Positions 37,507-48,977 of a DNA stretch of 64,000 nucleotides are shown here, piece after piece. A program made the position numbers and the translations under genes. The notes beneath the pieces were generated by a model. It was not told the DNA's origin. It did not search any database and saw only the letters and a program-made list of their open reading frames with translations. Within the stretch, counting starts at the first letter, position 1, and each line of letters begins with the position of its first letter. This DNA is from Tetragonia tetragonoides (Eukaryota; Streptophyta; Magnoliopsida; Caryophyllales; Aizoaceae): the NCBI GenBank assembly GCA_038025085.1, contig CM076146.1, forward strand, positions 24,932,501-24,996,500, in the 5' to 3' direction.

Positions 37507-37515
37507 TTATATATA
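37507..37515 (-). promoter_or_regulatory. Candidate TATA box of the IPT gene
   Basis: The minus strand reads CCCTATATATAAGTAGCC, a strong TATA element about 450 bp upstream of the IPT start codon. Transcription starting about 30 bp downstream would give a leader of about 420 nt containing the CT tract. It is the best match between the gene and the repeat array behind it. Confidence 0.5.
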
Positions 37516-38946
37516 GGGGGAGACGCTCAAGAGTTGAACTATGAATATGTCATTCTTTTGGGAGAAAGATCTTTCCAAAAAAAAAGAAATTTGGGATTAA
37601 GAATCTGGCCTTTATTTTACTAATTTGTTAATTTTTGTAATGTTCATAGTATTGTGTTGAGGAGATGTAATCTTGTGATTCATTGTGATTGCTTTCAGAC
37701 TAACTTATATCCTGTTTGTACAAGGTCGTTAGTCGTTACTTTATGTAATGTTCATTGGATTGTATATTTATGAGATATTTTATAGTGATTTATTGAGATT
37801 GTTTTCGGCCTAACTCTTATCCTGTTCGTACAAGGTTGTTAGTCGTTAATTTCTGTAATGTTCGTTGGATTGTATATTATGAGATATTTTCTTGTGATTC
37901 ATTGAGATTGTTTTCGTACTAACTTATGTCCTGTACGTACAAGCATGTTAGTCGTTAAGTTTTGTAATGTTTGTATTAAGATTGTAGTTAGGAGATATTA
38001 TCGATCTTGTGACTCATTAAGATTGTTTTCGAATGAACAACTATATATATACCATGTTCGCTGTAGATATGCTCGTTAGTCGTTACCATATAGCTATATA
38101 TACATATTTGTTTATAGTGTTGATGACAAATAGATATACAAAAGCAATCATAAAACAAAGAAAAAGAGATGATAGATAGACATGACATGACAATACGATA
38201 TTAAATAGTTTGTTATTGGTAATCAATTATTATTTTCGGATTTCTCATGAATACGTAATTGAGTTAATAAATAATCAGTTCAATGAAGTTTTAGTTCATG
38301 CAATTCATTCAAGCTCGTTGCATCAAATGAGCCATATCCTTATCTATATAAAAAGAGGCTAGAGATTTGCGTAATAAGCTTTTGTATGGCATGTCCATAC
38401 GATATTAATAAGTTTGGTATTAGTAACCATAATTATTATATAGCTATACATATTTGTTTATAATGTTATTGCATGGCATGTGACCATACGATATATAAAT
38501 AGTTTGTTACTGGTAACCTATTATTATTTTCAGGTTTCTCATGAGTACGTAATTGAGTTAGTAAATGATCAGTTCAATGAAGTTTTTGTTCATGTTCATT
38601 CAAGGTCGTTGTTCAAATGAGCAATAATATCCTTACCTATATAAAAAGAGGCTACAGGTTTGCATAATAAGCTTTTGCATGGCATGACAATACGATATTA
38701 ATAAGTTTGTTATTAGTAACCACAATTATTATTTTCGGGAATCCCATGAGTATGTATGTAATTGAGCTAATAAATAAGTTCAATGAAGCTTTTGTTCATG
38801 TTCATTCGAGCTCGTTGATTAAATGAGCCATAGTATTTGTTCAAACTTGAAATGCACCTACTTTGAATAAGCAGTAGAGGGTCAGAGCTACACTAGGAAT
38901 GTTATGTCATTTCTTTTAATGTTAATGGAGAGAAAGATCTTTCCAA

Positions 38947-38970
38947 GGGGGGGGGGGGGGGGGGAGGGGG
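38947..38970 (+). repeat. Poly-G tract in second array unit
   Basis: Eighteen G, one A, five G. The same position is an A-run in unit 1 (about 37577-37585) and an A-run followed by GGGG in unit 3 (about 40171-40183). It could form a G-quadruplex; assembly error is also possible at such a run. Confidence 0.85.
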
Positions 38971-39215
38971 AGAATGTGGCATTTTGCCAATTTGTTAAAA
39001 TTTTGTAATGTTCGTAGGAATGTGTTTAGAAGATATTATCTTGTGGTTAGTTGGGATTGTTTTTGGACTAAATTATATGTCATGTTCTTACAAGCCTGTT
39101 CGTCGTTAATTTCTTTAATGTTTGTAGGATTTTGTTTAGGAAATATTACCTTGTGACACATTCATATTGTTTTCGAACGAACTACAAATCCTGTTCGTAC
39201 AGTCGTTAGTCGTTA

Positions 39216-39217
<2 letters not shown>

Positions 39218-39288
<71 letters not shown>
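39218..39288. repeat. (AT)n microsatellite
   Basis: About 70 bp of AT dinucleotides in the tandem array, after GTTAGTCGTTACC. The matching positions near 38088 and 43438 have only short TATATA stretches, so it expanded in this unit only. Confidence 0.9.
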
Positions 39289-39289
<1 letters not shown>

Positions 39290-40297
39290 CTGAATATAGC
39301 TATACATAAATGTTTATAGTGTTGATGACAAATAGATATATAAAAACAATCATAAAACAAAAGAAGAGATGATGGATAGGCAAGTAATTTTACATTTATA
39401 ATGTTATAGCATGGCATGACAATACGATATTAATAAGTTTGTTATTGGTAACCCTAATTATTATTTTCGGGTTTCTTATGAGTACGTAATTGAGTTAATA
39501 AATGAGTCCATCGAAGCTTTTGTTCATGTTCATTCAAGCTCGTTGATCAAATAAGCCATATCCTCACCTATATAAAAAGAGACTAGAGATTTGTGTAATA
39601 AGCTTTTGCATGGCATGACAATACGATATTAATAAGTTTGTTATTAGTAACCACAATTGTTATATAGCTATACATATTTGTTTATAATGGTATTGCATGG
39701 CATGTGACCAATACGATATTAAATAGTTTGTTATTGGTAACCTATTATTATTTTCGGGTTTCTCATGAGTACGTAATTGAGTTAATAAATGATCAGTTCA
39801 ATGAAACTTTTGTTCATGTTCATTCAAGGTCATTGTTCAAATGCGCCATTATATCCTTATTACCTATATAAAAAGAGGCTACACGTTTGCGTAATAAGCT
39901 TTTGCATGGCATGACAATACGATATTAATAAGTTTGTTTTTAGTAACGACAATTATTATTTTCGGGAATCCCATAAGTACGTACATAATTGCGCTAATAA
40001 ATAAGTTTAATGAAGCTTTCGTTCATGTTCATTCGAGCTCATTGATTAAATGAGCCATAGTATTTGTTCAAACTTTAAATGTACCTACTTTGAATAAGGA
40101 GTAGAGGGTCAGAGCTAGACTAGGAATGTTATGTCATTTCTTTTAATGTTAATGGAGAGAAATATCTTTCCAAAAAAAAGGGGAGAAAGAATGTGGCCTT
40201 TTGCTAATTTGTTAAAATTTGTAATGTTCGTAGGATTGTGCTTAGAAGATATTATCTTGTGGTTAGTTGGGATTGTTTTCGGACTAAATTATGTCAT

Positions 40298-40302
40298 GTT
40301 CG
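40298..40302. repeat. Target-site duplication GTTCG, left copy
   Basis: GTTCG here and at 43301-43305 flank the Copia derivative exactly. Removing the element and one copy restores the tandem unit phrase ATGTTCGTACAAGCC. Confidence 0.9.
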
Positions 40303-41088
40303 TGTTGGGAAAAACTACGGTATTTACCCACAATCACAACAACAGATAAACGGAAAAATAAAGTGCAAGAACCCAAAAACAACACAAACAATTTTACGTG
40401 GAAAACCCCTCTCAATTAGGGGAAAAACCACGGTGCGGATCTCTACGCACTAAACAATAATCCACTATGATAATCAAGAGTACAATCGGCGACAATCACA
40501 AGATCAAGCAACAAGTAAATAAACTATCTTTGGTACTAGTACAAATTGATAAACTCTAACTCAATTTGGTACTCCCACAAAACCAAAGATACACCCACAA
40601 ATACCTGCTGATGACCGATCCGAATACTTCGATTACCTTCACCCGAACAAGCCGAATCAACCGTGAACTGGAACAAACCTCTTTGGAGAAATACTCAATT
40701 TCTCTCACTCTCTGTTTGTCTCTCTCATTAGCTCTTCTTGTTTGTTTGCTTCGGCTGTTATATTCTCTCACACCCCTTCTGACAAAAAAGCCGTGCACTT
40801 CCTATTTATTTGCTTCGGCTACTGCACTCACTTGCCGTGCACACCTTTGTTTGTCTCTGGCTGTTCTTTTTATAGTCAATCAAAGGCTTTTGCCTTTCCA
40901 ATCATCAACTATCTTCTTTCAATACTAAAGAAAACCAAAAGGCTAAGACCTTTTGTTTTCCCAACCTTTTGACTTCTTTTCTTTTTCTTTTGTTTTTCTT
41001 TTCTTTTGTTTTATTTTATTTCTTTACAAACTTAAATAAAATAAAACACAACTAAATATTATTTGGTATTTGGGGCGTTACCTCAACA
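40303..41088 (-). repeat. 3' LTR of Copia derivative
   Basis: Nearly identical to 42516-43300. The adjoining interior reads, in minus orientation, GGTCGAGGGAGGATT, the polypurine tract. Frames inside the LTR (about 40566-40928) recur in the other LTR and are not genes. Confidence 0.92.
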
Positions 41089-41860
41089 AATCCTCCCTCG
41101 ACCCAAATCACCAAATACCTCCACCTTGTCCGAAAAACGGACCTTCTTCTTCACGGTCTTGCTCCTCCCTACGCAATGACCCTCAACATAGCACAGGTTG
41201 TTCTCCGCCTTCTTTCCTTGCACAATCAAAGTAGCACCACGATACACTTTGCACCACCTTCCCGTACCAATGTATCTACACCTTTGCGATGTCAACTCAC
41301 CCAACGAAATCACGTTAACACGAGCATCGGGTACATACCTCACATTGTGGAAGGTTCTAGTCACACCACCATGGAGTTCAATTCGGATGCTACCCATCCC
41401 TTTCACCTTCAACTTACCACTCCCCATGTTGATGTCACCATACTCACCATCTTGGCACAAAGAATCAAACATAGCATGATCTCTACAAATGTGAACCGAA
41501 GCGCCGGAGTCCAACACCCAACTCTCTTGGCTTTCCTTCCCCTCATTGTTACTAGCCAAGAACAACTCCTTATTACCATCACAAGACATAATTACATTAG
41601 AGGAACCGCTATCATCATCAATTTTGGTCTTGCCCATCTTCTCTTGCAGCTGCTTGAAACTCTTCAAATCATCTCTCATCTTTGGGCAACGACTCTGAAT
41701 ATGACCCTTCTCACCACAATAGTAACACTCCACGTTACTAAAGTCTCTCGCGCGCGACTTCGACCTACTTCTCGGGCCTCCACCTCTTCTCTCATGATTC
41801 CTCCCTCTCTCGTACACCTCCGCAGCTAGTACTCTATCTCCTCCATCACTAGGAGATACA
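41083..41860 (-). pseudogene. gag zinc knuckle and protease of Copia derivative
   Basis: Minus-strand frame continuing gag after a one-base shift near 41860: a basic Arg-rich stretch, zinc knuckle CYYCGEKGHIQSRC (CX2CX4HX4C), then aspartic protease with WVLDSGASVHIC. The frame runs through a Lys/Arg-rich tail into the polypurine tract and stops at a TGA formed across the LTR junction (41083-41085). Everything after the protease has been deleted. Zinc knuckle and protease active site are intact; only the frameshift separates them from gag. Confidence 0.82.
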
Positions 41861-42431
41861 CATCAACCTGCAACATCATCCGATCATTCTCTCTCAACAC
41901 TGTCATTGCTTCATCTAGTGTAATCTCTGTCCTCCCTACAAGTAATGTCTGCACAATTGGCCTGTAGGACTTAGGTAGTGAAGCTAACAATAACAATGCC
42001 TCCTCTTGATCGGAGATCTTCTCATCTGCATTTCTCAACTGACATACTAGCTGGTTAAAACTGTTAATGTGGTCCTGCAACGCTGTACCTTGCTCCATCT
42101 TTAGCTGGTACAACTCATATCTCAAACAAAGCTTGTTAGTCAGTGACTTTGATGCATATACACTCTGGAGCTTATCCAACAACTTCTTTGGATCTGTCTC
42201 ACTCAAGTAATTATACTTGATCTCCGGAGCCATAGCTAATCTAATAGTACTGACAGCTTTCTTCTTCTTCGATGTCCATTGGGCATCGGTCACCTCACTA
42301 GGCTTTGTCTCATCTAAAGCCTCATCTAAATTTTGTTGAACCAACAAATCCTCAACCGTACTCTTCCACACAGTAAAATTAAATTTACCATCAAACAAGG
42401 GAATTTCAAATTTGGGCACACTACCAGACAT
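41826..42431 (-). pseudogene. gag (UBN2-type) of Copia derivative
   Basis: Starts at the ATG at 42429-42431 with MSGSVPKFEIPLFDGKFNF, typical of Ty1/Copia gag, and contains YKY-type core phrases (TLALGxx-like LRYELYQLKM, DHINSFNQLVCQL, LLLASLPKSY). About 200 codons. The frame is lost near 41860 and hits a stop at 41826, while the expected continuation is in another frame. The frame extends upstream to 42515 without a stop, but the family start is the internal ATG. Confidence 0.8.
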
Positions 42432-42502
42432 CTTACTTGCACAAAATAATTCCTCCTTCAACAAATACAGTAATTTTCCCACCACCGATCCTACAACCAA
42501 AA

Positions 42503-42514
42503 GCTCTGATACCA
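42503..42514 (-). promoter_or_regulatory. Primer-binding site of Copia derivative
   Basis: The minus strand reads TGGTATCAGAGC one base inside the 5' LTR, complementary to the 3' end of initiator Met-tRNA. It is retained intact, as needed for mobilisation in trans. Confidence 0.9.
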
Positions 42515-42515
42515 C

Positions 42516-43300
42516 TGTTGGGGAAAACTACGGTATTTACCCACAATCACAACAACAGATAAACGGAAAAATAAAGTGCAAGAACCCAAAAACAACACAA
42601 ACAATTTTACGTGGAAAACCCCTCTCAATTAGGGGAAAAACCACGGTGCGGATCTCCACGCACTAAACAATAATCCACTATGATAATCAAGAGTACAATC
42701 GGCAACAATCACAAGATCAAGCAACAAGTAAACAAACTATCTTTGGTACTAGTACAAATTGATAAACTCTAACTCAATTTGGTACTCCCACAAAACCAAA
42801 GATACACCCACAAATACCTGCCGATGACCGATCCGAATACTCCGATTACCTTCACCCGAATAAGCCGAATCAACCGTGAACTGGAACAAACCTCTTTGGA
42901 GAAATACTCAATTTCTCTCACTCTCTGTTTGTCTCTCTCACTAGCTCTTCTTGTTTGTTTGCTTCGGCTGTTATATTCTCTCACACCCCTTCTGACAAAA
43001 AAGCCGTGCACTTCCTATTTATTTGCTTCGGCTACTGCACTCACTTGCCGTGCACACCTTTGTTTGTCTCTGGCTGTTCTTTTTATAGTCAATCAAAGGC
43101 TTTTGCCTTTCTAATCATCAACTATCTTCCTTCAATACTAAAGAAAACCAAAGGCTAAGACCTTTTGTTTTCCCAACCTTTTGACTTCTTTTCTTTTTCT
43201 TTTGTTTTTCTTTTCTTTTGTTTTATTTTATTTCTTTACAAACTTAAATAAAATAAAACACAACTAAATATTATTTGGTATTTGGGGCGTTACCTCAACA
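42516..43300 (-). repeat. 5' LTR of Copia derivative
   Basis: Minus orientation: begins TGTTGAGGTAACGCC at 43300 and ends CCCCAACA at 42516. A T/C-rich block (about 43185-43240) and the region around TTTTTATAGTC are the promoter/leader part. Confidence 0.92.
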
Positions 43301-43790
43301 GTTCGTACAAGCCTCTTAGTCGTTAATTTCGGTAATGTTCGTAGGATTTTGTTTAGGAAATATTACCTTGTGACTCATTGAGATTGTTTTCGAATGAAGT
43401 ACATATCCTGCTCGTACAGGAGGCTCGTTAGTCGTTACCATATATATTAATGATTGTAGCTATATATATGTTTATAGTGTTGATGACATATAGATATATA
43501 AAAACAATCATAAAACAAAAGAAGAGATGATGGGTAGGAAAGTAATTTTACATATATAATGTTATAGCATGGCATGACAATACGGACATTAATAAGTTTG
43601 TTATTGGTAACCCTAATTATTATTTTCGGGTTTCTCATGAGTACGTAATTGAGTTAATAAATGAGTCCATCAAAACTTTTGTTCATGTTCACAAGCTCGT
43701 TGGTCAAATGAGCCATATCCTTACCTATATAAAAAGAGATAAGAGGTTTGCGAAATAAGTTGTTACCATCGTTGGCGAGTATAGCTGCAT
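43301..43790. repeat. Higher-order tandem array, continuation after Copia insertion
   Basis: Resumes with GTTCGTACAAGCCTCTTAGTCGTTA and repeats the order seen in the other units, ending with a fifth TATA-like copy CCTATATAAAAAGAG at about 43725-43738. The first five bases are the second copy of the GTTCG duplication. Confidence 0.85.
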
Positions 43791-43909
43791 AAAATGCCTC
43801 AAAGTAACCTCGGAAATCTACAGTTCAAACAGTTCAAATCAGTAGAAGGTTCTTCATGTTTTTCTACAACTCTTCCTCTCGCCATTTTGCTCAGCCCACT
43901 CTCCATCAA

Positions 43910-43962
<53 letters not shown>

Positions 43963-44662
43963 CTCTGGATGTCAAGTTGGTTACTTCTGGTTTGTTCAGA
44001 CATTTCCCTTTTCTTCCCTTTTATTTTTAGTTTTTTACATCTTTATTGTGCTTCAACCTGCTTCTATACCTGATATCATTAATGGTGCCACTGTGAGTTC
44101 TCAAATTTGTACAAAAACCGCATTAAGGCTTTGTTTGTAGTGTTTTTTGTGATAATTGCATTAGATTCGTGTATTTCATGCCAACTATTTGACAAAATTA
44201 CCAAACCACTTTCTGAGAAACTTGCATGGTAGTGGGCATGCTTTTTATCATTAAATTTCTACTGTACATGTTTGTAATTCAAGTACTTCATTCCTTTACA
44301 TGTCAGTTTGTTGGATGACTTAGATCGTTTGATATTAATTACTTTTGCGTTGATTTGTTGGTATGTATTTTACTGGGCTTCATGTCATTCAATTCATTGA
44401 GTTTCAATGCATGTGCAGTCTTGCTAATTATTTGTTCAAAATCGAGATGTACTACTTTGAATGAGATTCATTTTTGGCTGCTTTTATTAAAGAAATAAAA
44501 CCACATTCCATTTTAAGTTATTGTGTATGACATATATTTAAAAATTACTGTATTTAGCCTTTGGAGAAAAAAAAAAACATGAATTCAATAAGATCAGAAT
44601 GAAATATAAGATTTTACATTCTTATGTAAAGGAAAAATATAGATAGAGATACAAACAAGTCT
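43791..44662 (+). other. Possible truncated host exon, CT tract and spacer
   Basis: About 55-70 bp after the last TATA-like motif lies an ATG (43794) followed by leader-like sequence. A (CT)n tract runs at 43911-43959, and an intron-donor-like GTGAGT follows near 44092. It may be the 5' end of a gene whose remainder was displaced, but I recognise no protein family and cannot follow a second exon. 44160-44660 is AT-rich without coding signal. Confidence 0.3.
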
Positions 44663-46078
44663 AAAATGCTGCTATAGATAGCCGGGGTTTGGGGCACCCC
44701 GAGGCAATACTCCATCTGAAAGCCCTTATCCGGAATCACTATCCGAACATTTTGTTCCTAGCTGAGACCATGATACAAGAGAGCAAAGCCTTAGAAATCC
44801 TCAAGGTGCTCAATTTTGAAACGACAATTGCTAAGTCGTCGGCTAGAAAATCTGGAGGTACTGCCTTTATGTGGAGAAAGGGAGTTGTGGCTGAAATTAT
44901 CTTTAACTCTGATCAGATACTTGTGGCCAAGATAAATAGTGATAATAAAAAATTGCAGTGGATCTCCACTTTCGTCTACAGAGCCCCAAGCCATTTTGAT
45001 AAGCGAGCGTTTTAGGAGGCTTTGGATGCTATTGCAAATACCTTTTCAATTCCCCAATGCTATATGGGCGACTTCAACTCCCTTATCACTCAAAGTGAAA
45101 AGTGGGGAGGATCCCATTTTGCCTCTTCCTCCAACAACAATAGCCTGCAAAACTTCATCAGCAGAAATGGTATGGTTGACATGGAATTCACGGGGAGCCA
45201 ATTCACCTGGCGAAAAAAAATCAATGGGGTCGTTGTGGTTTAGGAACGACTGGATAGAGTCATTGGAAACCATCAACTCTGGGAACTCTTCCCTAGAGCC
45301 TCGATAAAAGCCCTCACCTTCGTCAAATCTGATCATACTCCACTCCTGAAGGATACCCATCGTGAAGCCCCACGAGGCCCAATCCCCTTCAAATTTAAAG
45401 CAATGTGGGTTCGTGATCCCTCTAGCCACGAAGCAGTTAAAAGGGGCTGGCGTGAAGATGCAAGAGGCTGCAAAAGCTTAATTGTCAAACAGAAAATGAA
45501 AGCAACAAAAAAGAGCCTCAAGATATGGAATCGAGAAAAATTTGGTTATGTGCCAAGACAAATCAAGGAGATTACTGCAAAAATTGAGAAACTCCAGATG
45601 GGGCAACAAGGGGATGACAATGAATGTGAAGCAGATCTATATGCGCAATTACTTGAGCTCTACCGAAGAGAGGCCACCCTGGCTAGGCAAAAGTCACGTG
45701 TCCAATACCTCAAAGAAGGTGATCTCAACACCAAGTTCTTCCATCTAACCACTGTGTTCAGAAGGAGAAGAAACGCAATTGAAGCATTTAACCTGGGAGA
45801 CGGTTTGTGGACTCAAAAAGGCGATGAAATTAATAATGCCTTTATTGAATATTTTGATGATTTGTTTTCTTCTACAGGATCACATCACCCACCAGATTTT
45901 GAAAGCCTATTTGAACCTGTCGTTAGTGAGGAGTAAAACAACAATTGTGCGAAATCCCTTCGGAGGAGGAAATCAAAAAAGTTATTTTCTCTATGCATCC
46001 CACTAAGGCCCCGGGCCCAGACGGGCTTTCTGCCCTTTTCTTCCAGGAGTACTGGTACACTATCAAGGAGGATATAAC
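44663..46078 (+). pseudogene. L1-type LINE ORF2, 5' half (endonuclease and start of RT)
   Basis: Begins in the endonuclease domain with SRGLGHPEAILHLKAL (normally NCRGLG) and continues with FLAETM, MGDFNSL (catalytic Asp/Asn pair), ERLDRV and VKSDHTPLL (catalytic SDH), then a Lys-rich linker (45403-45936). After a frameshift near 45936 it enters reverse transcriptase (SMHPTKAPGPDGLSALFFQEYW). Two in-frame TAG stops at 45013 and 45241 stand where Trp is expected. Broken at 46078 by the chromovirus; the coding sequence resumes at 58196. No ORF1 seen upstream. Confidence 0.9.
46074..46078. repeat. Target-site duplication ATAAC, left copy
   Basis: ATAAC here and at 58191-58195. Removing the element and one copy rejoins the LINE reading frame in phase, an independent proof of the borders. 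Confidence 0.93.
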
Positions 46079-46484
46079 TGTGATACCCCAATATTTTCTA
46101 TAATTATTATATCGATTTATAAATGATTTATAAATAGTTCGGAAATTAAATCGTATTATAAATGGTTTATAAATAGTTTCGGAGATTTTAATCGTACATT
46201 CATTTAAGGATTCGATTTATTCAATTAAAGCCATAATAATATTATTTGTTATTATGGGACTTTCGTAAATTGTATTTATTAGTTTTGAGGACTTTAATTA
46301 AAATGTTTTATATATGAATAAGAATTATTCATATAGTTTTAATTAGTTTTAATTAGCTTTTTAAATCAGAAAATTATGTAATTAATTCCTAAACCTAGTA
46401 GTATTTGATTTGGGTTGACTGAGGGCCTATATAAGGAAAAGGTGGGAGAGTTGATCATTTTTGCAAACTAAGCCAAAAGCCTCA

Positions 46485-46516
<32 letters not shown>

Positions 46517-48784
46517 TGACGTCCTCTCTCTCTCTCCTCTCTCTCCTCACCGGCTCTCTCTCTCTCCTCGGTCTGCCCACCGGAGAACCACCGCCGGCCT
46601 CCCTCACTTTCGGTAACCCCTTCTCTTTCCCTCTCTCTCTCTCTCTCTCTTTCTCTTTCTTTCTCTTTTTCTCTTTCGCTCGCACTCCTCTCCCTTCTCC
46701 CCTGTTTTGGGCCGTCGCGCCACCTGAACCACCATGGGACCACCAGGCCTTGCCTGGGTAGTCGCCGGTGATGGCCCAGGCTCGAAGACCGAGCCCCCTG
46801 CTCCCTCTCCTCTTCTCTCTCCCCCATTCTCTCTTTCTCTCTCGTTCTTTCTCTTTTCGCGTTTCTCTCTCCTCTCTTCGCCGGACCTCAGGCGACCACC
46901 ACCACCGGCCATGGTGGCCAGTGGGTGGTGGTGGTGATGTTGGGTCGGTTATGGGTCCCATGCATGGGTACCCATGACCTAGACCTAGTTTTGAAGTTAG
47001 GGTTTCGTTTTTATATTTTTCGTAATTATTAATTCGATTTTCAGTATTTTTGATTTAATATTTTTATTTTTCTGCACTCATTCGGAATCGGAATTCAGAT
47101 TTTCAAAAGCGTAGATTGGTTGAAGTAAATCAAGGAGTTTAATAAAATTATAAGACTGAGATTTCGTTACTATTTGTATTTTCGTATTTAATTAATACTG
47201 ATTTGGTAATTATTTTTAATTAGGACCTAACGAGCAAGCGTGATTATTGTCGATTGGTTGGAGCATACTTACTGTTGGTAGCGTATTAGTGGTCAGCGCT
47301 CATGCCTACCTTCTTCTAAAGCCAATCAAAACTATTTTGATGTGTTATGTGCTAATTGAGAATTTGTTGTGAATTTAATATGCAAAGCATGATTAAATTA
47401 TATCGTCGTTATTATGATGTTATTAAGCATGATTCACTGCTGTAAATATGAGTTATAGTTAGCATGTTGATGTTAGCATATTTTGGGAATTAATTAGTCC
47501 ATATGATGATTATCGGACAATTGTTGAATAGCGAATTATTAATATTATTATGCTATTAATTATATGCTAATTGGTATGGGTATTATTGAGTGCTAGTGAG
47601 CACCTACATATTATCGTTGAATGTCTTTGGTGATTTGTGAATTTTTGGATATCATATTACCCTGCCGAAGTGCTGCCGAAATTGTGCTAGACATTACTTG
47701 TCATCATTATTGAATTATTGTCGTTATTGAATTAAAGCATGTTTAATTCTCATCGTATTGGATTATCATTATCGTCGTTATTTACTCTTCATTGTCAAGA
47801 GCATAAAATGAATTAGTAAGTCATGGTCTCGTAGTACCACTTATGTCAACCAATGCATGTTATGTGAATTGAATTAAATGAGAGTAAGACTCCTAATGGA
47901 TCCCTAGGAGTAGTCGAGCAATCGGGATTGCACCTAATGGTGTAGTTCAAGGGATGAGTGATTCCCAAGTTACTTATGGATACCTCGCAGTATGTCTGGA
48001 ATGGATCATTCCCCATTTATTAAGTCCTCTAGGCTCGTGTAATTGTACTAGAGGTAGTGTGCACACTAGAGTCATTAAGTCCATGGCGTGATTGTATCTT
48101 CAATGAACAGTATGGGTAATCACTGTTCTACTCGCTCTCTTGCATCTCTCTAATCAAGACGGATTGTCTATGTCGTATTTTGTATGATCACTATACAAGA
48201 ATTGTATGTAAAAGAATGTCGTTGTGCGTATGCTTGATTATATGCTTATGTGCGTATGCAAATGAATTTCATTGATTCTTCTAAAACCTCAGGTAAGGTT
48301 TGCGAAATGTTTTTACTGGGTACAGATGAAGTTTATTAAGTTTATCTGATTTTTGTTTCTCTTTTGTCTCTTTTCTTTTCTTCTGTATTTTGTTTCCGTC
48401 ACGGAAACCAAAGTGCAAGTTTAGTTGATTGAGGACGTACAGCTTGGAAGGTAGAGTTGGCGTCGGTTTTTAGAACTGTTTCTGTTAAGATAGATCGTGC
48501 GATTGTTTTTATTGGATTTAGCCCTTTGAAGGCAAGTTGTAATAAATTTGGTTTAATGGTTTTTAGCTCACTATATAAACAACTCTGATATTAACTGTTT
48601 AGTTTGTTTAGTTCCTTAGTAAGCTCCTTTTGATGCCTATTCTTTCTTTTTGCTTAGCATTTACTCCTTAGTGATAAATGTTGCAGTGACATCCCCCCGG
48701 GTTCGGGACGGTTCAGCGGTGTCGAGTCGTGCACAACGACGTCGATAGTTCCCAGGAAATCGTTGCGAATTCGGGGGTGTTACA
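46079..48784 (+). repeat. 5' LTR of right chromovirus
   Basis: Starts TGTGATACCCC and ends GGGTGTTACA. TATA box CTATATAA at 46427-46434. CT-rich tracts follow (46490-46520, 46620-46690, 46800-46870), as expected for a transcribed leader, then the near-palindrome GGGTCCCATGCATGGGTACC (about 46951). The CT tracts give spurious Ser/Leu and Arg/Glu frames. Confidence 0.93.
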
Positions 48785-48786
48785 AA

Positions 48787-48798
48787 TGGTATCAAAGC
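48787..48798 (+). promoter_or_regulatory. Primer-binding site, right chromovirus
   Basis: TGGTATCAAAGC, two bases after the LTR, differs by one base from the TGGTATCAGAGC of the left element. Confidence 0.88.
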
Positions 48799-48977
48799 CC
48801 TAGATTTAAAAAGGTTGCTTAAGATTAATTAATGAATTAATAAAGATTAGTTTCATTTTGGGAAAAATAAAATATAATTAAAGCCGTCGAGCGTAGTAGT
48901 CCTAGAAGATAGGAATTATTTGAAATCACTTTGCTTGTGATTTATAATGTTCTCATTGTTTGATTGTCTACCTGTAG

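Larger units (their letters stand above)
37548..40302. repeat. Higher-order tandem repeat array, first part
   Basis: Units of about 1.2-1.4 kb start with GGAGAAAGATCTTTCCA (about 37559, 38927, 40152). Each contains shorter repeats of two kinds. One is about 110 bp around TTTGTAATGTTC...GTACAAGG...GTTAGTCGTTA. The other is about 300 bp containing ATGGCATGACAATACGATATTAATAAG, TTATTATTTTCGGG, GAGTACGTAATTGAGTTAATAAAT and a TATA-like CCTATATAAAAAGAG (about 38345, 38637, 39567, 39863). The array continues after the Copia insertion at 43301. No frame is conserved between units. Confidence 0.85.
40303..43300 (-). mobile_element. Copia-derived gag-protease-only element
   Basis: 2998 bp with LTRs of 786 and 785 bp starting TGTTGGG and ending CTCAACA, minus strand, GTTCG duplication. 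The interior is only 1.4 kb: primer-binding site, gag, zinc knuckle and protease, then directly the polypurine tract. Integrase, RT and RNase H are missing, so it must be mobilised by a full relative. I count about 11 differences between the LTRs (about 1.4%), which makes it the youngest insertion here. The design resembles the TR-GAG class of non-autonomous plant elements, with a protease added. Gag is of the Ty1/Copia UBN2 type, probably near the Tork lineage. Confidence 0.88.

Noticed and set aside
40566..40928. 120-codon frame repeated at 42779-43114
   Set aside because: Lies in both LTRs of the Copia derivative; not a gene.
41176..41829. 217-codon plus-strand frame
   Set aside because: Antisense of the gag-protease region, which has clear zinc-knuckle and DSGAS motifs on the minus strand.
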